A DNA stretch of 64,000 nucleotides from Prosapia bicincta (taxonomy: Eukaryota > Arthropoda > Insecta > Hemiptera > Cercopidae). Location of the stretch: contig JBAIZL010000001.1 in assembly GCA_036971475.1 (NCBI GenBank), positions 148,402,044-148,466,043 of the forward strand. Direction: 5' to 3'. Numbering within the stretch: position 1 is the first letter of the stretch; each line of letters opens with the position of its first letter. This document shows, in pieces, positions 48,263 through 62,304 of this stretch. A model generated the notes under the pieces. That model was not told the DNA's origin. It saw nothing but the letters and a program-made list of their open reading frames with translations, and searched no databases. A program made the position numbers and the translations under genes.

Positions 48263-48868
48263 AATATTTGCAAGAATTCTACACCTATATTTTCTCTTTC
48301 CCAACTTACTGTAGTCCACAATTAACCTAATTTATTGAAATTTTTGTTTTTAAACTCCAAGCATATGTTTCGAGATATTTCGGAATCATTCATTTAGTTT
48401 CCATAACGTTCTGATCCTACCTCATTAGTTTGGGAAATATAATATCAGTTTAGAGAAAATTATTTTGTAAAACTTGAGCTATTTTTTCAATTTTCTTTTA
48501 GTCGTATTTTATACTACAATTTCAACAACATTTACTGAGATTCCACATTTTTATGCATAATAATATACTACTATCAATCAAGAATATTGTATGTAAATTT
48601 TAGCTTTATATTAGTTCCCAGAAAACGTTAATATGCTTTATTACTAATTTACAGAATTAAGCTTAATGTATTTTTGTAATGTCTAATTTATATTGGTTAT
48701 GTAATTTGAAAACGTTGCGCATCATTAAATTGCGACGAGAATTCATTCTCCTAGTTGCAAACAAAAGCTATATTGTGCTATTACATTTACCCTGGTATTA
48801 TTACAGCCAATCGACCAGGTTTAGAGACAACGATAAATTTATGTGTCGGTTGTATAAGCAATGAAATA
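48263..48868. other. Intergenic, nothing recognised
   Basis: AT-rich, no supported feature. Confidence 0.6.
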
Positions 48869-49922
48869 TCAACACAACAGAATAGGGGTAGTAAAATACC
48901 AAGAACTGGAAATATAAACCACAATCGCTCGTAAAATCATCATAAGCGAATATCAATGATGTAACAACATAACAAAATAGGGGTAGTAAAATACCAGGAA
49001 CTGGAAATATAAACCACAATCGCTCGTAAAATCATCATAAGCGAATATCAATGATGTAACCACATAACAGAATAGGGGTAGTAAAATACCAGGAACTGGA
49101 AATATAAACCACAATCGCTCGTAAAATCATCATAAGCGAGTATCAATGATGTAACAACATAACAGAATAGGGGTAGTAAAATACCCGGAACTGGAAATAT
49201 AAACCACAATCGCTCGTAAAATCATCATAAGCGAATATCAATGATGTAACAACATAACAGAATAGGGGTAGTAAAATACCAGGAACTGGAAATATAAACC
49301 ACAATCGCTCGTAAAATCATCATAAGCGAATATCAATGATGTAACAACATAACAGAATAGGGGTAGTAAAATACCAGGAACTGGAAATATAAACCACAAT
49401 CGCTCGTAAAATCATCATAAGCGAATATCAATGATGTAACAACATAACAGAATAGGGGTAGTAAAATACCAGGAACTGGAAATATAAACCACAATCGCTC
49501 GTAAAATCATCATAAGAGAATATCAATGATGTAACAACATAACAGAATAGGGGTAGTAAAATACCAGGAACTGGAAATGTAAACCACAATCGCTCGTAAA
49601 ATCATCATAAGCGAATATCAATGATGTAACAACATAACAGAATAGGGGTAGTAAAATACCAGGAACTGGAAATATAAACCACAATCGCTCGTAAAATCAT
49701 CATAGGCGAATATCAATGATGTAACCACATAACAGAATAGGGGTAGTAAAATACCAGGAACTGGAAATATAAACCACAATCGCTCGTAAAATCATCATAA
49801 GCGAATATCAATGATGTAACAACATAACAGAATAGGGGTAGTAAAATACCAGGAACTGGAAATATAAACCACAATCGCTCGTAAAATCATCATAAGCGAA
49901 TATCAATGATGTAACAACATAA
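48869..49922. repeat. 95-bp tandem array, eleven nearly identical units
   Basis: The marker aataggggta starts at 48881, 48976, 49071, 49166, 49261, 49356, 49451, 49546, 49641, 49736 and 49831, exactly 95 bp apart each time. Units differ by only one or two bases. Each unit contains accacaatcgctcgtaaaat and catcataagcgaatatcaat. Confidence 0.97.
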
Positions 49923-51276
49923 AGAAATACATCAATTTTATTCTTATGATAACAATAAAATGAAAACAAATATTTATAACAAACTATAACTATGTTAAAC
50001 ATTTTATTTATAAACACAAGAAATATTTACAACTCTAATGTATAAAAGCTTTAATCTGAGTGTCATCATCCTCAGCGATTCTATCAGAAACAAAACTTTA
50101 TTTGAAAAAAATAATAAATAAATTATTTATCGTTTTCAAGTTGTTTATTACAATTCTTTTTTTATAAAAATCAAAGATTTAATATTTAATTTGAATTTCA
50201 TCTCAGTTACTGACCTCATCAGACACTAAATAATAACAAACACTATAAGCTACATTTAATTATCAAGACTATAATATACAGTTTTGGTACAATTTATCTT
50301 ATTAATCTTATAACTAATCTTACTTCTAAAACGAATATTACTAGCACAGATAATATACAATAAATGTCCCTGTTATACCCATATACAAAATTTTTTCACT
50401 TCACATGATTAGATTTACATTATCAAACGTTTCTATAAAAGATACTCGTTATTACACAAAATAACATCACCCCTTTATGTGAAAAAGGAAATAATAACTT
50501 TTCCAAGTTTTCTTGTTTTTTTTAATATTGAATAATATGAATATATTTCAATCATTGTGAAATTATTAGGAAAGTGTTTACTTAATTTATCTGTAAAATA
50601 ATTAAATATAAAACGAAAAGATATTACTTACGTTTTTTGTTTCTAAAGTTTTTACATAAAACCAGGAAATAATCATCTTGCTCTATCTGAGATTTTAAAA
50701 CTTTAAAATCTTAAAAGTTTAATTTCTGTATTATATAAATCAGAACAATGTTATCTCTTCATGGCCAAACAAAATTTTAATAAATATGGAAAAGATATTT
50801 ACAACGACATTTCACTTATTAAAGGAATACATAATACTCAAAAGATGTGTGTACAAGTAAAAAATTGTAAATTTTCAAACAATTGACATTGTGGAAACGT
50901 ATTCGTTCTGCAATCTCTTTGCCTGATGGAAAAGGGCGTGAGGCTTTCTGGGAAGTTGTTTCTCTCTACAAAGTGCCAAGATGTAAGCAGGGCACGGTAT
51001 CACAGGCAAATAAGAGTATAGTGTTACAATACTTTCATTTACACTTTTATGCGACATATTTAATAAAAACGTATTCTTCAAATAATAATATTTTATGCTG
51101 GGTCTATATTAGTCTTAACATATTATTTCTCACCAAAACAATTGAAACAAGTTTTCAGATTAGTTACTTTTGTAAAATATGGTTTTTACCTTATACCTTC
51201 GGTGAAATAATAACCTAGGTATGAAGTTTAGTTTTTCTTATTAGAAGCTGTACTCATGTTTCTGTAACAATATATT
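49923..51276. other. Intergenic, no supported gene
   Basis: AT-rich. A plus-strand stretch at 50883-51010 reads KRIRSAISLPDGKGREAFWE then VVSLYKVPRCKQG and looks mildly coding-like, but has no splice context or family. Confidence 0.4.
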
Positions 51277-51501
51277 TCACTTGAGGAAATTACTAAAATC
51301 GTCTATACGCTGCTGACGTTTGCCTGAAACAAAAAACTTGCCCGCTGGAATTCTGCCAACGCATTTATCGAAATGTTTGTCAAATTGGAAGGGTGCGGAT
51401 AAATAAATAACTAAACGGTAAGTTGAAAACCCCTTTTTGCTACACAAATAGACTTTGTTTAAAAGTGCTAACACTGGACATATTGCAAAATCTATTTCCA
51501 T
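51277..51501 (-). CDS. Coding-like open stretch, unrecognised
   Basis: About 74 minus-strand codons, with DKCVGRIPAGKFFVSGKRQQ and a stop after FSNFLK; no competing open frame on the plus strand. It could be a last exon or a fragment of a dead element. No family recognised and no adjoining exon seen. Confidence 0.25.
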   Translation of the reverse strand: MEIDFAICPVLALLNKVYLCSKKGFSTYRLVIYLSAPFQFDKHFDKCVGRIPAGKFFVSGKRQQRIDDFSNFLK

Positions 51502-51943
51502 TTGGAAACAAAAACAGGGGAAGTTCTGTTAACAGTGATGCAGATTATAACAAAACTATGTTTTTTAATGTGTTTAAATGACCGTGTATGAGAGAGACAA
51601 TTATATAAATTGAATGAATCAATTACAAGAATAAATAAAAGATTGAAACAGGTTTTAATGTAGTAGTGAAAGAATTTAAGAAATAAAGCTTTGGAACTAA
51701 ATAAAGACAAAAGGCAATATATATATATATATAAGGCAAAGATTCTACACAGCGGCTAAATTAAAAAAAAAGAATATTCTGATATACAGAAGTATATATA
51801 GTTGGACAAGCCATGTCTGAAAAAAAGTTCAAAAGAAATGCTTACATCTTATCAGTAAACATGAAAATTATTCAGCAAGCGAAAAACGTTTGAATTTATG
51901 TTATTAAATTATATTTATTATTTTAATCACACCACACTCACTA
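51502..51943. other. Intergenic, nothing recognised
   Basis: AT-rich with a short (TA)n at about 51718-51734. Confidence 0.6.
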
Positions 51944-52178
51944 ACATACACACACACAGACACAGACACACACACACACACACACACAGACACACAGACA
52001 CAGGCACACACACACACTAACAGTGTTTGTCAGTCTCAAAACACACACACACACACACACACACCCAACCACACATAAACACACACACACACACACATAC
52101 AAAAACACACACACAAACACACACACATACACACAAACACACACACACACACGCACACACACACACACACACACACAT
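51944..52178. repeat. Imperfect (CA)n microsatellite
   Basis: CA run with many single-base interruptions and one 30-bp unique stretch at about 52018-52040. Confidence 0.95.
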
Positions 52179-53542
52179 CCATGTACAATTGAGTTTATAT
52201 CATGCGTACACTTTGTATGAAATTAATATTAAAGTTTCAAACATTCCCTTCCATAGAACCCTTTTCTTACTTTATATATATGCTGTTTACACATATCGGT
52301 GTACGGAACTTGGTATAGTGTAAATATAAACGCTTGGCCTATAAATATATTAGACATTTACAAATCAATCCTGATATCATTCCTTAAAATGATTACAACA
52401 GAAAGAAAAACTATAATGGCAAATATCAAAAGTTAACATGCTTATATATATATTAACATTCAATTTAGAGGTCTCAATAGTATCATTTTTTTATAATTAT
52501 TATCTACAGTGAAAACTAGTCTTTATTAAATACATGCCTCAAACAAAGATGTAAATTTTAATACATTTTCGTTCAATTTTTACGTCTTTAATTGAGGAAG
52601 GGATTTTATAAAGACTAATATTTATTGTAGTTAATAATAAAATAATTTGTGTAACAATAAACATTTATTAGATGTTGACCAAATACATTTGATCAACAAA
52701 TTCAATTCAAATAAATTCTTTAAGAATAAAAATAAGAATATTTTCCTTTCAAAAATTGGAATTAAAATGCATACCTTTTTATTATTATATTGAATTTATA
52801 TTGAGATTTATGACACTGTAAATAAAATATTATATTTAATACCTGAACAAAACTATTTAATAAATAAATATTCTTTTTATATAAATAAATAATAATCTGC
52901 ATGTGAAATGGCTATTCTACAATATAACCTATAACACAAAATCAGCTGTTACATGAAATCACATGTTATCATTTAAAATGAATAAATGTATTACAGCGTC
53001 TCGTCGCGCTCCACAGAAATTTCTCCACCGCGCAAAACTTACGCCTTTACTACGTAATAAGAAGTACTCAGTTTAAAATAAAATCCTCTCTAAAAAGTCA
53101 CCCTTAACAAGTAGTATAAGGCTATTGATAAAATAAACATAGAGATTACGTTTTACTTTTAAACAATGCACAATCACTTACAAATCTAAATATTACGCTA
53201 TGATTAAGATTGCAAGGTAGAGTTTATCATGTGTATATTTTTTTTATAAGTACTGCATAAAACATACATAAGGAAAACCGTGGTTAGTTGTTCCACGGGG
53301 TAAATTCTATGTTTATAAGTTGGAAGCACTGACTGGCCGGTATCGTATTTGTCCATGTACCACAACAGTGTATACGTATTCTCAAATCTAAATAATTATT
53401 TGTTTCGTGATTGTTTAAGGGTAATTATTTATCAATAAGTTATGTAAATATTTGTATTACTTTACAACATTGTTGCTTTTAACATTTAAATTTTAAGCAC
53501 AAGCCACGTTATTTCCCTTTTAATAAGATAAAAAACAAGCCG
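52179..53542. other. Intergenic, nothing recognised
   Basis: AT-rich. A short hairpin ccgtgg...ccacgg lies near 53279-53298. Confidence 0.55.
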
Positions 53543-53995
53543 ATGTTTCATACATTGACTGGCAGAGAAGTAGAATATTTCAATACAAGAGGAGATGATG
53601 GGAAAATTTCACAAATAGGTCCATGTTGCCATATCGCCTGCATAGCCCTCTTAAGTTTGTGTAACTGGATATAAGTTATCATGTTTTAAATTTTGTTAAA
53701 TGCGAATAAAGTAATACTACAATCTAATAATTTTGTCAGAAAAAAAAATTATGCCTACCTTTGTGACAGGCAAAGTAATCCTGACAAAACGTATGAGGCT
53801 CAAGATTTATCTGATGAAGATGATCGTTCTCAAATTGGCGCAACAGAAATGGATATGGAAGTGGTTTGGTGCTCTGGAGGTTCAGTGTCTTTCCCTGATT
53901 CACCACCAGAAAATAAGGGAAACCGGTTCGGAAAAGTGCCTACTTCTAAGTACGACAGGCCATTTAAAAAAGCCAAAGGAAAAACGTTGGTCTGA
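53543..53995 (+). pseudogene. Coding-like debris of an unrecognised gene or transposon
   Basis: Two plus-strand open stretches follow each other. At 53543-53674 the frame reads TLTGREVEYFNTRGDDGKIS. At 53693-53995 it reads EAQDLSDEDDRSQIGATEMD and then PPENKGNRFGKVPTSKYDRP. Further downstream, at about 54165-54260, a cysteine-patterned stretch with one stop reads GRYCLVCPN and QCMICRVWKRDVC. Acidic linker followed by a cysteine-rich tail would suit a transposase-derived gene, but the family is not established. Confidence 0.3.
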
Positions 53996-54599
53996 AAAGA
54001 AAAGGAGGCAAAGGCCATCTTTACAGATTCATCTTTTAAGGAACAATACAGAAGCAATGGAAGAAAGCTAGAATTAGAAGAAGGGAAAAGATAAAGAGGA
54101 TGTAGAATAAAATAACTAAGTAATGAAAAACAGAAAAAAATACTAAAGACATTGAGAATCGCTCCGATAAAAAAGGTCGTTATTGTTTAGTTTGCCCTAA
54201 TTAGGTTCAATGCATGATATGTAGGGTTTGGAAACGTGATGTTTGTACCGACAATGACATTTTTTTAAAGTTTGTGAGAACTGCATTTTCCATGATAATT
54301 AGGAGAAAGTATATTATATAATTGTTTAGTGATAGTTATTGAGTATTATTTCCATTTTTGATGATGTAACAGCTTACTCGTCAACTTTATTTTATCTTAC
54401 ATTACCTTGAAATACATTTTTTAAAAGCTAGAATACGAAAATTTTCTGTAAATTACGGTAATCCTTACTCAGTGTATTGACTTCAAGACCCCGTGAGAAT
54501 TTAATAAGCTCTTAATGGAAAAATTAAAAAAAATTAAAGTTCAAAGCATGCGCCAACTAGCCCTAGGCTTGTGATGATAAAACATTTAGGAAGTAAAAC

Positions 54600-54985
54600 A
54601 TACAGAATTAGAAGAGATTGGAACCCAGCAACTTAGATTGCTTGGCCATGTCCAAACAATGCCTGAAGATAGGATTCCTAACGACGACCTTTCACAATCG
54701 AAGAAAATGAGTCGAAGGTTCGCTTTAGTCGCAAAGAAGTTATCAAGAAATGAAAGACATTATAGTATGAAAACCTAGGAGATAAGTGAAAACTGGAAAT
54801 CGGAGATTGCCTGGGCATATCCAAACAATGCCTGAAGATAGGATTCCTAACGACGACCTTTCACAATCGAAGAAAATGAGTCGAAGGTTCGCTTTAGTCG
54901 CAAAGAAGTTATCAAGAAATGAGAGACATTATAGTATGAAAACCTAGGAGATAAGTGAAAACTGGAAATCGGAAGACGAGGTGTA
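54600..54985 (+). repeat. Non-LTR ORF2 C-terminal fragment, tandemly duplicated (170 bp x 2)
   Basis: The plus strand reads EEIGTQQLRLLGHVQTMPED then RIPNDDLSQSKK, matching the LGHV.RMPEDRIPK signature near the C-terminus of insect endonuclease-RT elements. From ccaaacaatgcctgaagata a 170-bp segment repeats almost identically at 54652 and 54822, so the dead fragment has been tandemly duplicated. Confidence 0.6.
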
Positions 54986-56330
54986 ACCGATTAAATTTTA
55001 AATCTTCTCCCTACATCAATTTCTATCAGGTATTCATTTGTATTACGAACTAAAAGATTGTCACAAAACAGTAAATAACACATTTGTAATTTTGTTGTCA
55101 TTACTAAAAACAAAAATTTATAATTTTTTTTCAAAATACAATTTTGAATGTGTCTATTGGGATTTTTATAAATCTAACTACAAAGATAATACTTTTCACT
55201 CACTACGTATTTTAGTAGGCCTACTTGATTGTAATAATTTGTTCAAATACATTAGTAATATAATTTGATTATTATGTTAACAAAATATATACTATCTCCA
55301 TTTAATTATTTTCCTACTAGTTTGGATGTGGTATTATCGGAATTAATATTCCACACATTACATCCACTAGTAGCAACCATTAGGGTTTATTAGAGTTGGC
55401 AACACAGACTAATCATATTGTACAAATCATTAGTGATGTTGTAATGGAAAAACTCATTTCACTAAATGTTGCCAACTGCATTTTATTATGATTAATGTAA
55501 GAAAAACCATCTAATTGCGGTATTTATATCCGTTTATTTTTATGTTGTACATTGTACATGTTTTTAGAGATAATATACTATAAGCTCAGATCTACTACTA
55601 AGGAAACATTTCTCACTACTCCCAAAGCATGTCTTTAATATATTACCATTGTAAACTATCAGATGAAAAACAAAATTGTTTTGAAGTGATTTGTTTATGT
55701 TTACATAAGGCTAAATTGTAGGCTATATTTTGTCTTTTATGGTTTGTTTTACAAATCGTTTTCTTTGGTGGAATCGCAACAGTGTTTTCAACCATTACTG
55801 GCAGTAGCAAACCGAACAGTCCTGTTTCTGTCAAACCATTTATCAATCTTGGTTGCCATGGAAACAAAAGCAATCCCAGATCTTTTCTTTCTAGCACGTA
55901 GCACACGAGTTTGTTTTCATAAAATGAAGATTTATATTAGGATTTAAATTTTGTTTGTGTCGATGACCTTAGAAACGTCTTTCGTAAAAATAAAACATGA
56001 ATGTTTTGGAACATTAGCTACTTATTCCGAACATTTGGTTTAATTGTTGATTTTAAAGTACAAAATAACGGCCCGTGTTACTAAACATATAAACTCCGGG
56101 AATGTTATGTTGGCTATACTAGGCCTATTACGTCACAGACAAAAACTTATAGCAGAGGATAATGAGGTAATGCCGTGAACGCAAGCCAAAAGTTTACCAT
56201 CTCCTTAACTTTTTAAATATTTTGCAGTAAAATCTTTACACAATAGTAACTAGCATGTATTTTAGGAAATATTGTTTTAATTTTTTTTCCTCAATGCACA
56301 CTTAGTTCATAATATTAATTCTGTATAGAC
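54986..56330. other. Intergenic, one hairpin
   Basis: tactagtttggatgtg at about 55315 pairs with acatccactagta at about 55359. Otherwise AT-rich without a supported gene. Confidence 0.5.
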
Positions 56331-57065
56331 TGTATAGTACGGCATCGCCCCCAACACGGAATAGTAACGTACTGAAGTAGAAGAGAGAGAAGGAAAGAAG
56401 CAGAAGACGTTGGCGATGAAGAAGATGATGATTGAAGTACTTGACTCCCGTCTTTACCTCCTCATCTGAAACTCTCCCCCATGAAACATTTCCTCAATCC
56501 ACGTACCCGGAGGACAGAACCTCAATGGGCTGAGTACATCACCTGCGATACCATTTTTGGCAATTACGTCCCGAGGCCCGGAATGGTCGCTGACCTGCTA
56601 TTCTACACCTCGTAAGCGAGTAGTGGGACTACAACTTGCTACGCTCTTCAACACCGGATGTACCAACTTACCGGGAAATACAGAAGTAGCGGGATGCCGT
56701 ATCCCTTTTCGCCCTGTTCATTTACCCCTCCATTCTTACATTATTTCTGTTCCCTCCCTTCAAATCTCATTCACTCACTGCTCCGCGATCTGACCTCACT
56801 CGCCCCAGACAAACACTCACTCAAAAACCTTGTACTCCACCTTATCATTGACATTTACTTTCGTTGACCTAAGCGATCCCCCTCCCTTCACATTCTCGCT
56901 ATATCTGATCTTAATTCCTTCCATTTCCCACATTCCCATAACACATGCCCCACCATTTCCACCCCCCCCCCAATTCACGCCTCCAATTCACATCTGCGAT
57001 TCTTCGGCGCGGCAGGAACTACCCGAAGTCCCCAAATTAGAACGTTGTACAACGTTATCCTAATG
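56331..57065 (-). mobile_element. GC-rich remnant, probably a non-LTR retrotransposon 3' region
   Basis: Composition differs sharply from the flanks (GC-rich, long pyrimidine tracts on the plus strand, a C10 run near 56962). The minus strand at about 56965-56890 reads VGHVLWECGKWKELRSDIAR, which resembles the H...C zinc-like tail of insect non-LTR ORF2 proteins. All frames are otherwise broken. Confidence 0.4.
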
Positions 57066-57162
57066 TACGGAATTGTATCGATCTCCCCTAATCTTCGAAA
57101 AAAATATCATTCAAATATTTTGATCAATTATAAATATTAAAGACAATTTTAAAGGTAGATAT

Positions 57163-57499
57163 TAGGGATGGGCCGATTCCGATTCTCGATTCCAGGAATC
57201 GTCGATTCTAGGTGGTATCGAGGAATCGTCGATACTCGATTCTTCATTCATAAAAGTGTCGATTCCGATTCCTATTTTGTTAACTATTAAAATATGCGTG
57301 TGGAGTAATTTATTACCAAACAAAATTTATTACCAAAATTTATTATATTTGTGTGGAAAAATAATTAATTACAAACTATGTCTTATTTATGTATTAGTTG
57401 ATTTGAATGAATTAAATGATTAAAGTAAACGAAAATATTATTATTTATGAAGCAACAGCAATCAAGATCGTAACCATTTCTGGTCGTTTGACATCGCTC

Positions 57500-57549
<50 letters not shown>

Positions 57550-57935
57550 AAATGTCAGAACAAAACACAAAAAAGTACAGTAAAAACTCGATTAACCGTC
57601 ACCGTCGGAACCGCGGCCATGACGGTTGAGCGAATAGACGGATAACAGAAACACTGTATTATTCCTCCGAAACTTAACCTTAATAAATTATATTATAGAC
57701 AGATATCACTCTCACGGTAGAAGGTTTTGTGTAGCATATTACATTAAAACAGAATTTTTAAAAGGTTTTGCCATATGACCAAGATGTTGACTAAATTAAT
57801 TATTAGAGAACTAGCATGTAAGCTAATATAACTTGAAAGAATCGAGAATCGACTAAAGAATCGAGAATCGAAAGGAAAATTTTAGAATCGGAATCGGAAT
57901 CGGAATCGAAAATTTTAGGAATCGGCCCATCCCTA
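57163..57935. mobile_element. hAT-type non-autonomous element with 8-bp target duplication
   Basis: Target duplication gtagatat occupies 57155-57162 and 57936-57943. Terminal inverted repeats are tagggatgggccgattcc and ggaatcggcccatcccta. Inside both ends gattc/gaatcgg words are tandemly repeated. There is no transposase frame, so mobility would need a related autonomous copy. It contains a (TC)n tract at 57500-57546. Confidence 0.9.
57578..57652. mobile_element. Terminal fragment of a pogo/Tigger-like element within the hAT element
   Basis: cagtaaaaactcgattaacc followed by gtcaccgtcggaacc and gacggttgagcgaatagac has the CAGT...CTCGATTAACCG look of Tigger-type ends. Only one end is visible. 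Confidence 0.45.
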
Positions 57936-58145
57936 GTAGATATAATTACAAATAATCTTGGAAGAACACATATAAAAGTTTAAATACAAACCCATACGGT
58001 TGAGAAACAAAGAAAAGAGAATTCAGATTTGTAATTTAAAGTTAACAGGACACAAACGTTGTTTTTGGAAAAGAAAAAAGTAACATAAAAATGGTGAATA
58101 CAGTATAATAATAATAATAATGTAAAAACTAAGAATACATACCTT

Positions 58146-58205
58146 TTTTTTAACTTGGGAGCGGGTTTAAACTGCCCGAAGCACCGCTACATTAAGGTAA
58201 ATTGT
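58146..58205 (-). mobile_element. 60-bp 5'-truncated insertion of the non-LTR element
   Basis: In reverse complement it reads cggtgcttcgggcag, then aaacccgctcccaagtt and a short A run, the 3' end of the element at 44312-45984. A 12-bp target duplication aatacatacctt flanks it at 58134-58145 and 58206-58217, the signature of target-primed reverse transcription. Confidence 0.85.
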
Positions 58206-58217
58206 AATACATACCTT

Positions 58218-59319
58218 ACGCCAATAGTAATAAAAAATATATAGGTGATATCTAGACTAACTATAAACTTCTTAAGGATAATATTATGTGTACTACCTAA
58301 ATAGTGATAAAAAAAGACAAATATTTATGTAAAAGGTAGAATAAAATCAAAGTAAGAGGGTAAATAGAATAAACTACTATATACTAAGCGATTTTAAAAG
58401 AAGCAATAGAAAAGATACTGTTTCTCGAAACTGTAGTTAAATTATTGTATGCCTTTATTTTCATAACGTCAAGAAAAGCAACATAGTATTGTTTACCGAC
58501 TAGACTATGAGGAAATAAAGATTTCATGATAACATGTTTAAAGATTCATCATGCGACACACGTAAACAATTCCGAACACTGATTTAGTAACTTCTGTTTT
58601 AAACGTCATATTCTAAGGCTGTTTAAATATAAATAAACGTTTTGTAATGAATGAATGAATTTATTTATTTAATGCAAGTTTAAATGTGGTTCACTGCGAA
58701 TTACAATAAAGAGGAAAGTTTAAAAAGTTAACGATATATTGCCAATTAACCGGCTACCGCTCTTTGTATTAATTAAATCCTCTTAAAAGAGAGACGTAAT
58801 TAACTCATTGCAAAAGTATAAAGTCATTGCAATACTTTTAATGAGTAAAATTGGCTGTGGCACTGTGGTTTCAAAGTCCTTGTAGCAAAGGCAGTGAATA
58901 AAATAATAGCACTGGTGAGTTTTTTATTTTAAGTACTTTGTAATCGAACAACTAGTAAGTGACAATATTTTTTTTTCTAACCCAACACTTTACTTGGGCG
59001 ACTTTGCTAAGTAAAATGTTGTCATGGTAACCCACCAGTCGTTATCTTAACAAGTAGACAGGAAGCATCAATACAGTAAAAGTAAAAAGGAGTATAATAA
59101 TATCACATTATTAATTTATTATTAGAAGTTTTTGTGTTTGTCATTCAACCTCACGATAAGTAATGGGCCGTTTGATTGAAATTTGGTTCTAGGGTGGGTA
59201 AGGTACCTGACATGAACATAGACCTATTTATGAAATATCTAATACACAATTGTTACAATAAAGATTTTGTAAACACTCCCAATACCACAAACACAAACTG
59301 ATAATACAAGATACCTAAA
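58218..59319. other. Intergenic, nothing recognised
   Basis: AT-rich, no supported open frame. Confidence 0.6.
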
Positions 59320-59425
59320 GTTATCAGTTGTTTTTAATTGTTTTTGTTGTATTAGGGTTTTTCCCAATAATTGTATTGTAATATATCTTACCACTATGCT
59401 CTTTATATTGTGTACAAAACTTTGT
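59320..59425. repeat. Dispersed repeat, second copy of the 18746-18870 tail
   Basis: ttgttgtattagggttttt, then attgtaatatatcttaccac and tatgctctttatattgtgta matches the sequence downstream of the hammerhead-like motif at 18701. No such motif precedes this copy. Confidence 0.55.

Positions 59426-62304
<2,879 letters not shown>

Noticed and set aside
50180..50225. Minus-strand ctgatgagg...gaaa as another hammerhead
   Set aside because: Stem II is weak with unpaired bases and no complementary stem I follows.
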